A stretch of 64,000 bases of DNA from NCBI RefSeq assembly GCF_033955345.1, contig NZ_CP138332.1, forward strand, positions 2,294,001-2,358,000. Reading direction: 5' to 3'. The position numbers were made by a program, and so were the translations under genes. Positions 37,102-45,832 of the stretch are shown piece after piece; position 1 is the stretch's first letter, and each line of letters begins with the position of its first letter. A model generated the notes under the pieces. The model had not been told where the DNA came from, searched no databases, and saw only the letters and a program-made list of their open reading frames with translations. Origin of the DNA: Sphingobacterium bambusae. GTDB taxonomy: Bacteria; Bacteroidota; Bacteroidia; Sphingobacteriales; Sphingobacteriaceae.

Positions 37102-38628
37102 CTACCATCGTCCTCCTGCGCCACCGCCGCCGGAAGATCCACCACCGAAGCTTCCCCCACCGCTGCTAGACGAACCGCCGCCCGACCATCCACCTCCGGA
37201 GGATCCACCGCTACTGCTTGAGCTACGTGTCTTCTTGGGAATCGTTTCCGTTCCAAGATCCTCATTGTGCTTACAAAAAGCACATCGGTTAAATAGCTTA
37301 CGCAGTCCCGTGCTGCTATAGGTTGCAGCCTTGAGGGTCTTAGAATCGCGCAATTTATATGTTTTAAAACCGCAAGAGGGGCACACGGCGTGGGTTGACT
37401 TGCCATCCCAACTCAATACACGTCTTTCCTTGGTCAGCTTATTGATCCACACCTCATAAAATTTGGTTTCCAACGACTCTTCTTTAAGCTGCCCGGCGCT
37501 CAAGTAACTTTTGAAAGTCTTTAAATCCACCACATCTCTGTTTTGCCGTTCCCAGTTCCCACTATCATCGGGCGCAGCAAAACGTACTGCCGTCTTCCGA
37601 TATTTCCGCAACAAAGCAAAGAAGCTAAATAACATCAAAGGAGAGAACAGGTAAGGCACGATCGCTGCCCGTTGGAATTGTTGGAGCGCTTTGAGTTTGT
37701 TTTCCTCGTCGAGAAACGACTTCTTGATTTGTCCTCGAATTTCGTATATCTTAAACAGTAGCACATAGCTCCCACAAAGAGCCAACAGGTATGGAATTCC
37801 CGACGCTTGGAACAGCCTTTCCATATCGTTGAGAAACACCGCGAAAAACAACATCAAGAATAGCAAGGTAAAGCCCGCAGCAGGAATACTAAGCAACACA
37901 TAAGCGAACCAGCCTGTGCAGCCTTGTTTCTTTTCATATTTCAGCGCCCCTTTCCACTTCCCTCCCGATCGATCTAACCAAAAATAGAGAATAGCATACA
38001 GCGCGATGACAGACAGAGCAAAGAGAAAATTTTCATTACGGAAGCTCATATAAGGTCTAGCTTCTGGCATCATCCGCTCCAATTCGGCTTGCACATCATC
38101 GGCCAACAAGGCCTGCTCCACCGCTCGTGATACTTCCAGCACTCCTGCGTCGTAATCACCGTTTCGAAAATTCGGCACAAGATACTTCTCGCCCATCCGA
38201 TGCACATATACATCCGGAAAAATTCCTTCTAGACCATAGCCAGACACAAACCGATATTCACGTCGATCTTTTGCCACGACGAGCAACAATCCGTTATCTG
38301 CGCCGTTCTTCCCAATTCCCCAAGTCTTAAAGACCGATAGCGCAAACTCAAAAATATCCAGACCTTCAAAGTCATTGATCACCACAACAGCATACTCACT
38401 GCCCGATCGTTCTTCAATAGCTCGGGATATCGTGTTGATCTGCTCCAGCGTACCTGCAGAGAGAATTCCATCCGGATTACTGACATAGGCATTTTTATCA
38501 TGCTCCATAGGGTGCGGGAGCGAAGACACCGTGTATTGCCCCAACGCAGGACTGCACATCCATAGCAAAGGCGTGAGCAGAAGAAGATAGCGCCGTATAT
38601 CTCGGCGAAAGATTAGAAGCGTATGCAT
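37102..38628 (-). CDS. TPM-domain membrane protein with zinc ribbon and Gly/Ser-rich tail
   Basis: 508 residues. Signal peptide ending SPALGQ (about 31), then a TPM domain (about 48-175, VSNPDGILSAGTLEQINTISRAIEERSGSEYAVVVI and GIGKNGADNGLLLVVAKDRREYRF). Three to four membrane segments follow (about 200-345). A soluble part carries a four-cysteine zinc-ribbon-like motif CPSCGFKTYK...CAFCKH (about 428-463), and the last 40 residues are almost only Gly and Ser. TPM proteins resemble YgcG/Tlp18.3 and are often found near LemA or membrane-stress genes. It converges on the PspA-flotillin-ATPase operon through a shared terminator; functional linkage is plausible but not shown. Confidence 0.88.
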   Translation of the reverse strand: MHTLLIFRRDIRRYLLLLTPLLWMCSPALGQYTVSSLPHPMEHDKNAYVSNPDGILSAGTLEQINTISRAIEERSGSEYAVVVINDFEGLDIFEFALSVFKTWGIGKNGADNGLLLVVAKDRREYRFVSGYGLEGIFPDVYVHRMGEKYLVPNFRNGDYDAGVLEVSRAVEQALLADDVQAELERMMPEARPYMSFRNENFLFALSVIALYAILYFWLDRSGGKWKGALKYEKKQGCTGWFAYVLLSIPAAGFTLLFLMLFFAVFLNDMERLFQASGIPYLLALCGSYVLLFKIYEIRGQIKKSFLDEENKLKALQQFQRAAIVPYLFSPLMLFSFFALLRKYRKTAVRFAAPDDSGNWERQNRDVVDLKTFKSYLSAGQLKEESLETKFYEVWINKLTKERRVLSWDGKSTHAVCPSCGFKTYKLRDSKTLKAATYSSTGLRKLFNRCAFCKHNEDLGTETIPKKTRSSSSSGGSSGGGWSGGGSSSSGGGSFGGGSSGGGGAGGRW

Positions 38629-38758
38629 ATGTATTTTAATAAGCAGGTATTAGTTTAGTACTACCCTGCAAGAATCGTGCAAGATCTTGTACTTTATTTT
38701 GACAAAAGAACAAGGTTTTGAACTTCGTAAAGTCGCATCAGATTAGCAAGCATTTTCG

Positions 38759-38766
38759 TAACTTTG
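38759..38766 (+). promoter_or_regulatory. -7 box (TAACTTTG) of mutL
   Basis: Exact TAnnTTTG match whose last base is seven bases before the mutL ATG, as with glyS and metZ. A leaderless or near-leaderless mRNA is predicted. Confidence 0.6.
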
Positions 38767-38773
38767 TTCTCGT

Positions 38774-40660
38774 ATGTCAGATATTATTCAGTTGTTGCCC
38801 GATTCGGTAGCCAACCAGATTGCTGCAGGAGAGGTGGTTCAACGCCCTGCTTCGGCAGTGAAGGAATTGGTGGAGAATGCTATTGATGCAGGAGCAGATA
38901 AAATCAAGATTATCGTAAAGGATGCTGGAAAGTCGTTAATTCAAATAATCGATAATGGGTGTGGTATGAGTGTGACCGATGCGCGTCTTTGTTTTGAACG
39001 ACATGCGACCTCGAAAATCCGTCGTGCCGAAGACCTTTTTGCGATACGCACCATGGGCTTTCGTGGCGAGGCGATGGCTTCTATTGCGGCGATTGCCCAA
39101 GTAGAGCTTAAAACACGCCGCGTAGAGGATGAACTCGGAACAATCGTAGAAATTGAGGGATCCAAGGTCGCCAAGCAGTACCCAGAGGCTCTACCTTCAG
39201 GAACTACGATATGCGTAAAAAATCTTTTTTACAATATTCCTGCACGTCGTAATTTTCTGAAAAGCAACGCGGTGGAAATGCGGCATATCATTGATGAGTT
39301 TCAGCGTATTGCTTTGGCTCATCCAAGCATCTTCTTTAGTTTGCATAGCGATGGAAACGAGCTATTCCATTTACCGTCCGAAACGTTAAAACAGCGTATC
39401 GTACATCTATTCGGAAATAGCTATAATCAGCGCCTTGTACCCGTTGAAGAAGAAACCACCATCATCGCCCTACGCGGATTTATAGGTAAACCTGAATACG
39501 CTAAAAAAACAAGAGGAGAACAGTTTTTCTTCGTCAACAACCGCTTCGTCAAAGATCCGTACCTGAACCATGCGGTCATGAGTGCCTATGAAGATATTCT
39601 CCCTACGGAGACGTTTCCACTGTATGTACTTTTCATCGATATTGATCCTGCTAAGATCGATATCAATGTCCATCCAACAAAGACGGAGATCAAATACGAG
39701 GACGACAAAGCGATATATGCCATTCTACGGTCGGCGATAAAACGCTCCATCGGTAGGTACAACATCGCGCCGACCTTAGACTTCGATCAGGAAACTAGTT
39801 TCGCCAACTTAATCACTAGCAAACCCTTAGATGAAATTCAGGTGCCAACCATATCGTTCAACCCTAATTTCAATCCTTTTGAGGACCCTAAATCCTCATC
39901 AAAATCGCGTAGTTCGGCTTACGTAGAGGGCTTTGAAAAGAAAGCGGGCATTCCACAAAATTGGGATACCCTATATCAGATTTCGGAACAGCAAACCGCT
40001 GAACAATTGGCGCTTCATCCCACAGAACCAGAAACGGGTGCACCGACAACAACTGAGCGCACACAGCAAAAAGGAAATTCAACGGAAAGTAAGAAGCAAT
40101 TTTTTCAGCTGCACAACCGCTTCATTGTTTCTCAGATACATTCGGGCTTCATGCTGATTGATCAACAGGCGGCTCATGAGCGCATCCTGTACGAACAGTA
40201 CATCCAACAGCTGGAAAACAACCAAGGCACAAGCCAACAGAGTTTGTTTCCACAAACCGTGGAATTGAATAGTGCTGATTTTGCGTTGATGGAGGATATT
40301 CTTCCAGAGATACAGACATTAGGATTCCAACTACGCCCATTCGGAAAAACGACCTTTATCGTGGACGGTCTTCCTGCCGACTTAGGATCAGGCATCAACG
40401 AAGCCAAAATTCTGGAGCAACTTTTGGAAGATTTCAAAAACAATAAGGACGCACTACAGCTTAATAAGAGGGACAACTTGGCTCGTAGCTTGGCAAAGAA
40501 TGCCGCCATCAAACCGGGCACCTCATTGGACAACCAAGAAATGGCCGAGCTCATCGACAATCTGTTCGCAACGGAATCGCCTAGCGTCTCCATTTTTGGT
40601 AAACCAATCATCGTCACCATAACCTTGCAAGAGCTTATGGAACGCTTTAATAGAAATTAA
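38774..40660 (+). CDS. mutL: DNA mismatch repair protein MutL
   Basis: 628 residues. The GHKL ATPase is complete: IAAGEVVQRPASAVKELVENAIDAGA, IIDNGCGM and TMGFRGEAMASIAAI, followed by the transducer domain. A variable linker (about 370-440) leads to the C-terminal dimerisation domain. The endonuclease motif DQHA(x)2E(x)4E appears as DQQAAHERILYE (D463), with His replaced by Gln. The cysteines usual in ACR and CPHGRP motifs are absent; AKNAAIKPG and SIFGKPIIV stand at those places. MutL links mismatch recognition by MutS to strand removal. Nicking activity may be reduced or metal binding altered. Confidence 0.96.
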   Translation: MSDIIQLLPDSVANQIAAGEVVQRPASAVKELVENAIDAGADKIKIIVKDAGKSLIQIIDNGCGMSVTDARLCFERHATSKIRRAEDLFAIRTMGFRGEAMASIAAIAQVELKTRRVEDELGTIVEIEGSKVAKQYPEALPSGTTICVKNLFYNIPARRNFLKSNAVEMRHIIDEFQRIALAHPSIFFSLHSDGNELFHLPSETLKQRIVHLFGNSYNQRLVPVEEETTIIALRGFIGKPEYAKKTRGEQFFFVNNRFVKDPYLNHAVMSAYEDILPTETFPLYVLFIDIDPAKIDINVHPTKTEIKYEDDKAIYAILRSAIKRSIGRYNIAPTLDFDQETSFANLITSKPLDEIQVPTISFNPNFNPFEDPKSSSKSRSSAYVEGFEKKAGIPQNWDTLYQISEQQTAEQLALHPTEPETGAPTTTERTQQKGNSTESKKQFFQLHNRFIVSQIHSGFMLIDQQAAHERILYEQYIQQLENNQGTSQQSLFPQTVELNSADFALMEDILPEIQTLGFQLRPFGKTTFIVDGLPADLGSGINEAKILEQLLEDFKNNKDALQLNKRDNLARSLAKNAAIKPGTSLDNQEMAELIDNLFATESPSVSIFGKPIIVTITLQELMERFNRN

Positions 40661-40692
40661 GAACAAAAGTCTATATAGTTTATTTTTAAAAT

Positions 40693-41346
40693 ATGTTTTC
40701 GAACCTCACAACAGTCGTTAAAAATCTATTGATAGCCAATGTTATCTTTTTTATAGGCTCACAACTCATTCCTCAAGTAGCATATACATACCTTCCGGCA
40801 TTTTATCCTGATTCGCCACATTTCTATATCTGGCAGGTGATAACCTACATGTTTATGCACGCTGATTTTGGGCATATATTTTTCAACATGTTTTCACTGA
40901 TAATATTCGGCCCTATACTCGAACAAACATTAGGATCCAAAAGGTTTATCAATTTCTACCTTGTATGTGGTCTAGGCGCGCTGCTATTACATTTTTCCGT
41001 GGATGCGTTACGTGTTTTCCAGGCAACCGGCACCTTGTTCCCTTATCGTACTGGACAAGTAATTACGGGCGTTGATGAAATTTATCTAAGCCCCATTTTA
41101 GGGGCGTCCGGTTCGGTATTCGGTATTTTGCTTGGGTTTGCATACCTCTACCCAAACATGCGCCTGATGCTCCTTTTTCCACCAATACCCATCAAGGCAA
41201 AATACTTAGTTGGTGGGTTGATCGTTATTGAATTGTATATGGTAATCACCAAATCAGGAGGGAACATTGCCCATATGGCGCACATAGGTGGGGCTCTTTT
41301 TGCTTATTTGATGATGAAATTATGGGGCATTCGTAAAGGTTATTAA
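40693..41346 (+). CDS. Rhomboid-family intramembrane serine protease
   Basis: 217 residues with six hydrophobic segments. The catalytic serine is S139 in LGASGSVFG and the histidine is H197 in NIAHMAHIGGALFA; HADFGHIFFNMFSL is the conserved loop and TM2 motif. The dyad is complete, so it should be an active intramembrane protease of the inner membrane. The next gene, a rhomboid homologue lacking the histidine, starts eight bases after the stop, and an EEP-family membrane protein gene follows one base after that. Confidence 0.94.
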   Translation: MFSNLTTVVKNLLIANVIFFIGSQLIPQVAYTYLPAFYPDSPHFYIWQVITYMFMHADFGHIFFNMFSLIIFGPILEQTLGSKRFINFYLVCGLGALLLHFSVDALRVFQATGTLFPYRTGQVITGVDEIYLSPILGASGSVFGILLGFAYLYPNMRLMLLFPPIPIKAKYLVGGLIVIELYMVITKSGGNIAHMAHIGGALFAYLMMKLWGIRKGY

Positions 41347-41354
41347 TATTGAAC

Positions 41355-42230
41355 ATGAAAGAAAGCGCGTTAAAGACATTTTGGCGGGACACCTATCAGG
41401 GTCAATCACCTGTACCTTTTATTATTTCGGTGCAGGTTCTTCTGTTTGTGCTCATCCATCTTTTTGAACTGATCCAAGATATTGGGCTGGTCAATTTCTC
41501 TTTATACAACTATGTGAGCAATGAGCTTACGCTACCGCTTTCTTTTCTCCAGTTTATAGAGCAACCTTGGAGCCTACTTAGTTACTCTTTTGTATATACG
41601 GGCTTGCTCAGTCTTATTTTCGACTGCCTGTGGCTATTTTGGATGGGCAACACCTTTCTTAACTTCTTAAACAGAAGGCAATTTTTGTTTGTTTACATCT
41701 CATCTATTCTCGTTGGCGGGCTCATTTATCCGGCATTAGGTATGATTCCTGTGTTTCAACATAGTACGCAGCTGTCCTTTCAAGGCGCATCGTTTGCATT
41801 AGGGGCGCTCGTTGCCTCAATAGCCACCTTGGTACCTCGCTCGGAAATCCGCCTCATTCTGTTTGGCAATGTTTCCTTGAAAAATATCGCGCTGGTATAC
41901 GTCGTACTTTCTGTAATATTCATCGGACTAGTCAATAAGGCCGGCGCAATTACCTTTCTGTTTATTGCCCTTTGGGGACTTCTCTTCACGCGAGCACTGC
42001 AACAGGGCAATGACTTCAGCTTATTTTTCCAACTACGGAAACGCTCCAAATTGAAAGTCGTATATAAAGGGAAAGTATCCAAATCTACATATACATACAG
42101 ACACCAGTCAGACCTGCCCAACCAAGAAGAGATCGATGAAATTTTGGATAAAATTTCAGTAGAAGGCTACGAAAGCTTAACTTCACAAGAAAAAGAAGTG
42201 CTTTTCAAAGCAAGTAAAGACGAGCAGTAA
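41355..42230 (+). CDS. Rhomboid-like pseudoprotease with cytoplasmic C-terminal tail
   Basis: 291 residues from the ATG at 41355 (the frame opens at a TTG, 41349). Six hydrophobic segments follow the rhomboid layout. The serine loop reads LSFQGASFALGAL instead of GASG, and the last membrane segment (NKAGAITFLFIALWGLLF) has no histidine, so the catalytic dyad is incomplete. The soluble tail (about 225-291) ends in a helical motif IDEILDKISVEGYESLTSQEKEVLFKAS that I associate with a small Bacteroidota tail domain. It probably modulates or recruits substrates for the active rhomboid upstream. It lies one base before the EEP-family gene. Confidence 0.87.
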   Translation: MKESALKTFWRDTYQGQSPVPFIISVQVLLFVLIHLFELIQDIGLVNFSLYNYVSNELTLPLSFLQFIEQPWSLLSYSFVYTGLLSLIFDCLWLFWMGNTFLNFLNRRQFLFVYISSILVGGLIYPALGMIPVFQHSTQLSFQGASFALGALVASIATLVPRSEIRLILFGNVSLKNIALVYVVLSVIFIGLVNKAGAITFLFIALWGLLFTRALQQGNDFSLFFQLRKRSKLKVVYKGKVSKSTYTYRHQSDLPNQEEIDEILDKISVEGYESLTSQEKEVLFKASKDEQ

Positions 42231-42231
42231 C

Positions 42232-43341
42232 ATGGCAAAGAAGAATATTTTCAGGAGCGACCTGGGATTTTTTAGTAAGACAGTATTTATTTGCAATATT
42301 ATTGCGATACTCCTGTTACTGCTAAGCTATGCTGCGGCCTACATCAATCCGAAAATCATTTGGCCCATTGCTTTTTTCGGATTGGGATACCTGCCGATCC
42401 TTCTCCTTAATATAGGTTTTGTATGCTATTGGCTCGTGCGTAAGCCTAAATATGCCCTACTGATGGCTCTTCCCATCTTGCTAGGCTGGAATTTGCTAAA
42501 CCAACATCTCGGTTTTCGGAAACAAGAACATCGAACGGAAAAACCCGATAGCACCTTGCGTATCATGACCTTTAATGCGCATCTATTCACAGAGATCGAC
42601 AAGATCCCCGCTACCGATGTTAAAAATGATGTCATCAGCTTAGTTAAAAAGACCAACCCCGACATACTTTGTTTTCAGGAGTTTTTTTCCAAGATAAAAG
42701 GGACCAAAAAGATGACAAAACGTATCGTGGAAGAAGCAGGATTTCAAGATTATTACTTCGAGCCGGCGATGAAAAGCGAACACGAAGCCTATGGTCAGGT
42801 CATCTTCTCTAAGTTCCCCATCATAAACTCCGGTACTATTACCAAAAACGAATATGGAATAAACCGGATTATTTTTGCTGATATTCTGCGGAACAATGAT
42901 ACAATTAGGGTTTATAACGTACATTTACGCTCATTCGGTTTACAGACAGAAGACAAAGAATTTATCCAAAATCCCTCCCACAGTGCAAATGAAGAGCACG
43001 CAACACGACGAGTAGGCCGAAAGCTGAAGTATGCCTTTGAAGGCCGTAGCAGACAGGCTGAGGCATTACGCGATCATATGGATAGCACACGCTACCCTAT
43101 CATCGTCATGGGCGATTTTAACGACACGCCCATGTCCTACAGCGTGAACCTTATCCGCAACGGCCTAAAAAACACCTTTCGTGAAAAAGGAAGCGGCTGG
43201 GGCGTAACTCACTATGAAATGCTACCTTTTCTCCAGATCGACTATATTTTCTGTAGTCGAAGATTCCATGTGGAGCACTATCACGTCGTCAAGGAAAAGC
43301 TTTCCGACCATTACCCCGTTTGGGCAGATATTAGGTTTTAA
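42232..43341 (+). CDS. Membrane-anchored endonuclease/exonuclease/phosphatase (EEP) family protein
   Basis: 369 residues. Three N-terminal hydrophobic segments (about 15-95) anchor a C-terminal EEP domain with IMTFNAHLF, CFQEFF (Glu), YNVHLRSFG, VMGDFNDTPMSY (Asp/Asn) and LSDHYPVWADI (Asp-His). All catalytic residues of the Mg2+-dependent hydrolase fold are present. Substrates of such membrane EEP proteins may be phospholipids, phosphoesters or nucleic acid; none can be named. It is the third gene of the rhomboid operon (one-base spacing). Confidence 0.93.
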   Translation: MAKKNIFRSDLGFFSKTVFICNIIAILLLLLSYAAAYINPKIIWPIAFFGLGYLPILLLNIGFVCYWLVRKPKYALLMALPILLGWNLLNQHLGFRKQEHRTEKPDSTLRIMTFNAHLFTEIDKIPATDVKNDVISLVKKTNPDILCFQEFFSKIKGTKKMTKRIVEEAGFQDYYFEPAMKSEHEAYGQVIFSKFPIINSGTITKNEYGINRIIFADILRNNDTIRVYNVHLRSFGLQTEDKEFIQNPSHSANEEHATRRVGRKLKYAFEGRSRQAEALRDHMDSTRYPIIVMGDFNDTPMSYSVNLIRNGLKNTFREKGSGWGVTHYEMLPFLQIDYIFCSRRFHVEHYHVVKEKLSDHYPVWADIRF

Positions 43342-43389
43342 TCCTAAAATCCAGCTATCGTCTTGACTATGTTTATTCGCATGGCGTAG

Positions 43390-44472
43390 TTATTCGACCC
43401 AAAGCGGATAATCAATATAGCCTTGTTCGCCACCACCATACATCGTTGACCTGTCCAGCTCGTTAAGCGGGGCATCTTTTTCAAACCGCTCAGGCAAGTC
43501 TGGGTTTGCAATGTATAACTTGCCAAAGGAAATAAGCGCTGCAACACCTTTTTCAAGTTCCGCTTCGGCTGACGCTTTATCATAACCTGCATTAGCAATC
43601 ACCGTCTGGCGAATCTTGGTGCCAAAGAATTCAATCTCATTGTCAGCACCATAATGTTCAGGCGAAGCGAAATGAGGACTGCGCCGCATGAGCTCTACAT
43701 AGACGAAATCCAGCTTATTTAGCTCTTCAATGAGGTGTATATAGGTAGCAGTAGGATCATCCAACACAATATCGCCATATGGATGGAAAGGAGATATTTT
43801 AATACCCACCTTTTCGCTGCCCACCGCAGAAATTAACTCTTGCATTACCTCCAGCACAAAACGGGCATTGTTAGGAATGCTACCGCCGTAAGCATCCGTC
43901 CTTTGATTGGCACTTTCCGCCAAGAATTGGTTGGGCAGATAGCCATTGGCTGCGTGTAGCTGAACCCCATCAAATCCGGCCGCGATCGCATTCTTTGCGG
44001 CTTGTCCATAGTCCTTTATAGTCTGCTTGATTTCTGGGATAGTCATTTCCTGAGGTATCTCGTAATCCTTCACGCCCTGAGAGGTAAAATGCTTCATTCC
44101 CCGAATAGGCAAGGGCGATGGTGCAGCTGGGAGCTTGCCATTCCGGTCTACGGAGTGTCCTATGCGGCCGGTGTGCCAAAGCTGGGCAACAATGATACCG
44201 CCTTTATCGTGCACGGCCGTTGTAACCTTTTTCCATGCTTCGATCTGTTGCTCGGTAAAAATGCCGGGGGTGAGCGGACTGCCGGTAGCATCTTCACTTA
44301 TCCTGATGGCTTCGGTAAGCAGCAAGCCTGCACCTGCCCTTTGGCTGTAGTATGCTACTGTCATATCACCCACGAGGCCATTCATGTCTGCGCGACCTCG
44401 CGTCATTGCCGCCATCGCTATTCTATTTTTTAGGCTCACATCGCCTAATTGTATTTTTTCTAAAAGTTTCAT
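43390..44472 (-). CDS. Old yellow enzyme-type NADH:flavin oxidoreductase (alkene reductase)
   Basis: 360 residues, a single FMN TIM barrel. Diagnostic segments are LKNRIAMAAMTRGRAD, VAQLWHTGRIGHS, the active-site FDGVQLHAANGYLPNQFLAESANQRTDAYGG and the C-terminal GVAALISFGKLYIANPDLPERF. Family members (NemA, OYE) reduce activated C=C bonds of enones and nitro compounds with NAD(P)H. Natural substrates are unknown. The gene is monocistronic and divergent from the BASS transporter gene. Confidence 0.95.
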   Translation of the reverse strand: MKLLEKIQLGDVSLKNRIAMAAMTRGRADMNGLVGDMTVAYYSQRAGAGLLLTEAIRISEDATGSPLTPGIFTEQQIEAWKKVTTAVHDKGGIIVAQLWHTGRIGHSVDRNGKLPAAPSPLPIRGMKHFTSQGVKDYEIPQEMTIPEIKQTIKDYGQAAKNAIAAGFDGVQLHAANGYLPNQFLAESANQRTDAYGGSIPNNARFVLEVMQELISAVGSEKVGIKISPFHPYGDIVLDDPTATYIHLIEELNKLDFVYVELMRRSPHFASPEHYGADNEIEFFGTKIRQTVIANAGYDKASAEAELEKGVAALISFGKLYIANPDLPERFEKDAPLNELDRSTMYGGGEQGYIDYPLWVE

Positions 44473-44631
44473 ATTGCCTTTTCTAAAATTGTTACCGTTG
44501 ACCGAACGCTAGTAGATATCCCTTATTTACCGATTCTTCTACAATAGTAGTATATTGTTGTCGATGCTCATCATCGGCGCCGTCTGCGGAAGATATTTTT
44601 TCACCAAGCTCACCTAAGTGAGATATTTTTG

Positions 44632-44639
44632 TAATTTTG
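44632..44639 (+). promoter_or_regulatory. -7 box (TAATTTTG) of the BASS transporter gene
   Basis: Exact TAnnTTTG match. It lies inside the longest possible reading frame (which opens at a GTG, 44618), so translation must begin downstream; the TTG at 44669 fits. Confidence 0.55.
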
Positions 44640-44668
44640 GCTCAACCGAAAAATATATTAAGAATACA

Positions 44669-45661
44669 TTGAAGAAGTTATTAGCAGTATTAAGTAAAGC
44701 AGGTTTCGACGGTTTCCTGTTAATGATAGCCATCATGATTCTGTTGGCCTATTTTTTGCCACAACCAGGCATGGTTAAAGAACCTGTGTCCCTAGAGGAG
44801 ATTGCCAACGCAGGTGTCTCGTTGATTTTCTTGTTTTATGGTATGCGACTGAGTGTTGAGAAACTAAAAGCTGGGCTTGCCAATTGGAAGATGCATATTA
44901 TCGTCCAGTTGACAACCTTTTTATTTTTTCCGCTTATCGTTTTGGCATCTCGCCCCTTATTCGTCAACACTGATTTCGAGCTACTTTGGTTGGGCGTATT
45001 TTTTCTAGCAGCTTTACCGTCTACCGTTTCCTCTTCGGTGGTCATGGTTTCCATTGCTAAAGGCAACATTCCCGCAGCCATCTTCAATGCGAGCATTTCC
45101 AGTTTAATCGGCGTAGTGGTTACACCACTTTGGGTTGGGTTGTTCATCGCTTCGGCGACGGGCGATTTTGATGTCACGGATATCGTCATAAAGTTGATTC
45201 TTCAAGTCTTGTTACCTGTCATCATCGGTATTGCCCTAAACGCGCGTTTTGGAGCCACGGCCGAGAAATATAAGAAACAGCTCAAAATGTTCGATCAGGC
45301 AGTTATCCTCACCATCATTTATACTTCATTTTGTAAGTCATTTTCCGAACACCTTTTTGAAGGTTTCACCGCCCTTGAACTTGCCGGGCTCGCCATGGGA
45401 ATGATGGTTTTGTTTTTTGCCGTATTCCTTTGTATCGGCCTACTCAGTCGCTTGTTTGGCTTCTCAGATGAAGACCGTATTACCGTCTTATTCTGTGGTT
45501 CTAAAAAATCTTTGGTACACGGCACTGTCATGTCGAAAGTGCTGTTTCAGCACAGCACCATCACCGGCATCGTATTGCTACCACTCATGCTCTACCATGC
45601 CCTGCAATTGATTGCTGCCAGCATCATAGCGCAGCGTATGGCTCGACGGAAAGAAGGATAA
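44669..45661 (+). CDS. Bile acid:sodium symporter (BASS)-superfamily transporter, YfeH-like
   Basis: 330 residues from the TTG at 44669, the first start after the promoter; the frame is open back to 44618. About ten hydrophobic segments. PSTVSSSVVMVSIAKGNIPAAIFNASISSLIGVVVTPLWV is the conserved crossing region with the sodium-site residues of the family (quoted here in two parts: first PSTVSSSVVMVSIAKG, then a N-A-S-I-S helix). CGSKKSLVHGTVMSKVLF is the second. Substrates of this YfeH/Rch1-like group are not well defined. A convergent mesD gene lies downstream with long hairpins between. Confidence 0.85.
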   Translation: MKKLLAVLSKAGFDGFLLMIAIMILLAYFLPQPGMVKEPVSLEEIANAGVSLIFLFYGMRLSVEKLKAGLANWKMHIIVQLTTFLFFPLIVLASRPLFVNTDFELLWLGVFFLAALPSTVSSSVVMVSIAKGNIPAAIFNASISSLIGVVVTPLWVGLFIASATGDFDVTDIVIKLILQVLLPVIIGIALNARFGATAEKYKKQLKMFDQAVILTIIYTSFCKSFSEHLFEGFTALELAGLAMGMMVLFFAVFLCIGLLSRLFGFSDEDRITVLFCGSKKSLVHGTVMSKVLFQHSTITGIVLLPLMLYHALQLIAASIIAQRMARRKEG

Positions 45662-45682
45662 CTTTTTTAGGTCTGCCCCGTC

Positions 45683-45705
45683 TATTCTTTTTTCGCAAAA
45701 GAATA
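45683..45705. terminator. Hairpin downstream of the BASS gene
   Basis: TATTCTTTT-TTCGC-AAAAGAATA, a 9-bp AT-rich perfect stem 22 bases past the BASS stop. It lacks a GC core and a clear T-run, so it is a weak terminator candidate. Confidence 0.4.
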
Positions 45706-45741
45706 CTATTCAGAGAATCAATCTGTGAGGCAATTTCTATA

Positions 45742-45796
45742 TTCATTCGTTAGTCCGTAGCGTCAACATGTTGACATCTACGGACTAGCGAATGAA
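45742..45796. repeat. 55-base imperfect palindrome between convergent genes
   Basis: TTCATTCG (45742-45749) pairs with CGAATGAA (45789-45796), TAGTCCGTAG (45751-45760) with CTACGGACTA (45778-45787), and the centre GTCAACATGTTGAC (45762-45775) is itself a perfect palindrome. Only a G-T pair and a small bulge interrupt it. No T-run follows. It may end both convergent transcripts or be a dispersed repeat element. Confidence 0.65.
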
Positions 45797-45832
45797 CAAA
45801 CTTTACCGGCTTCCGATTAACACTTTATAGCC

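Noticed and set aside
37102..37230. Simple-sequence repeat at the 3' end of the TPM gene
   Set aside because: It encodes the Gly/Ser tail in frame and is explained by protein low complexity, not by a DNA repeat element.
40174..40620. A 148-codon minus-strand frame inside mutL
   Set aside because: Antisense to the conserved C-terminal domain of MutL, with no start signal or family.
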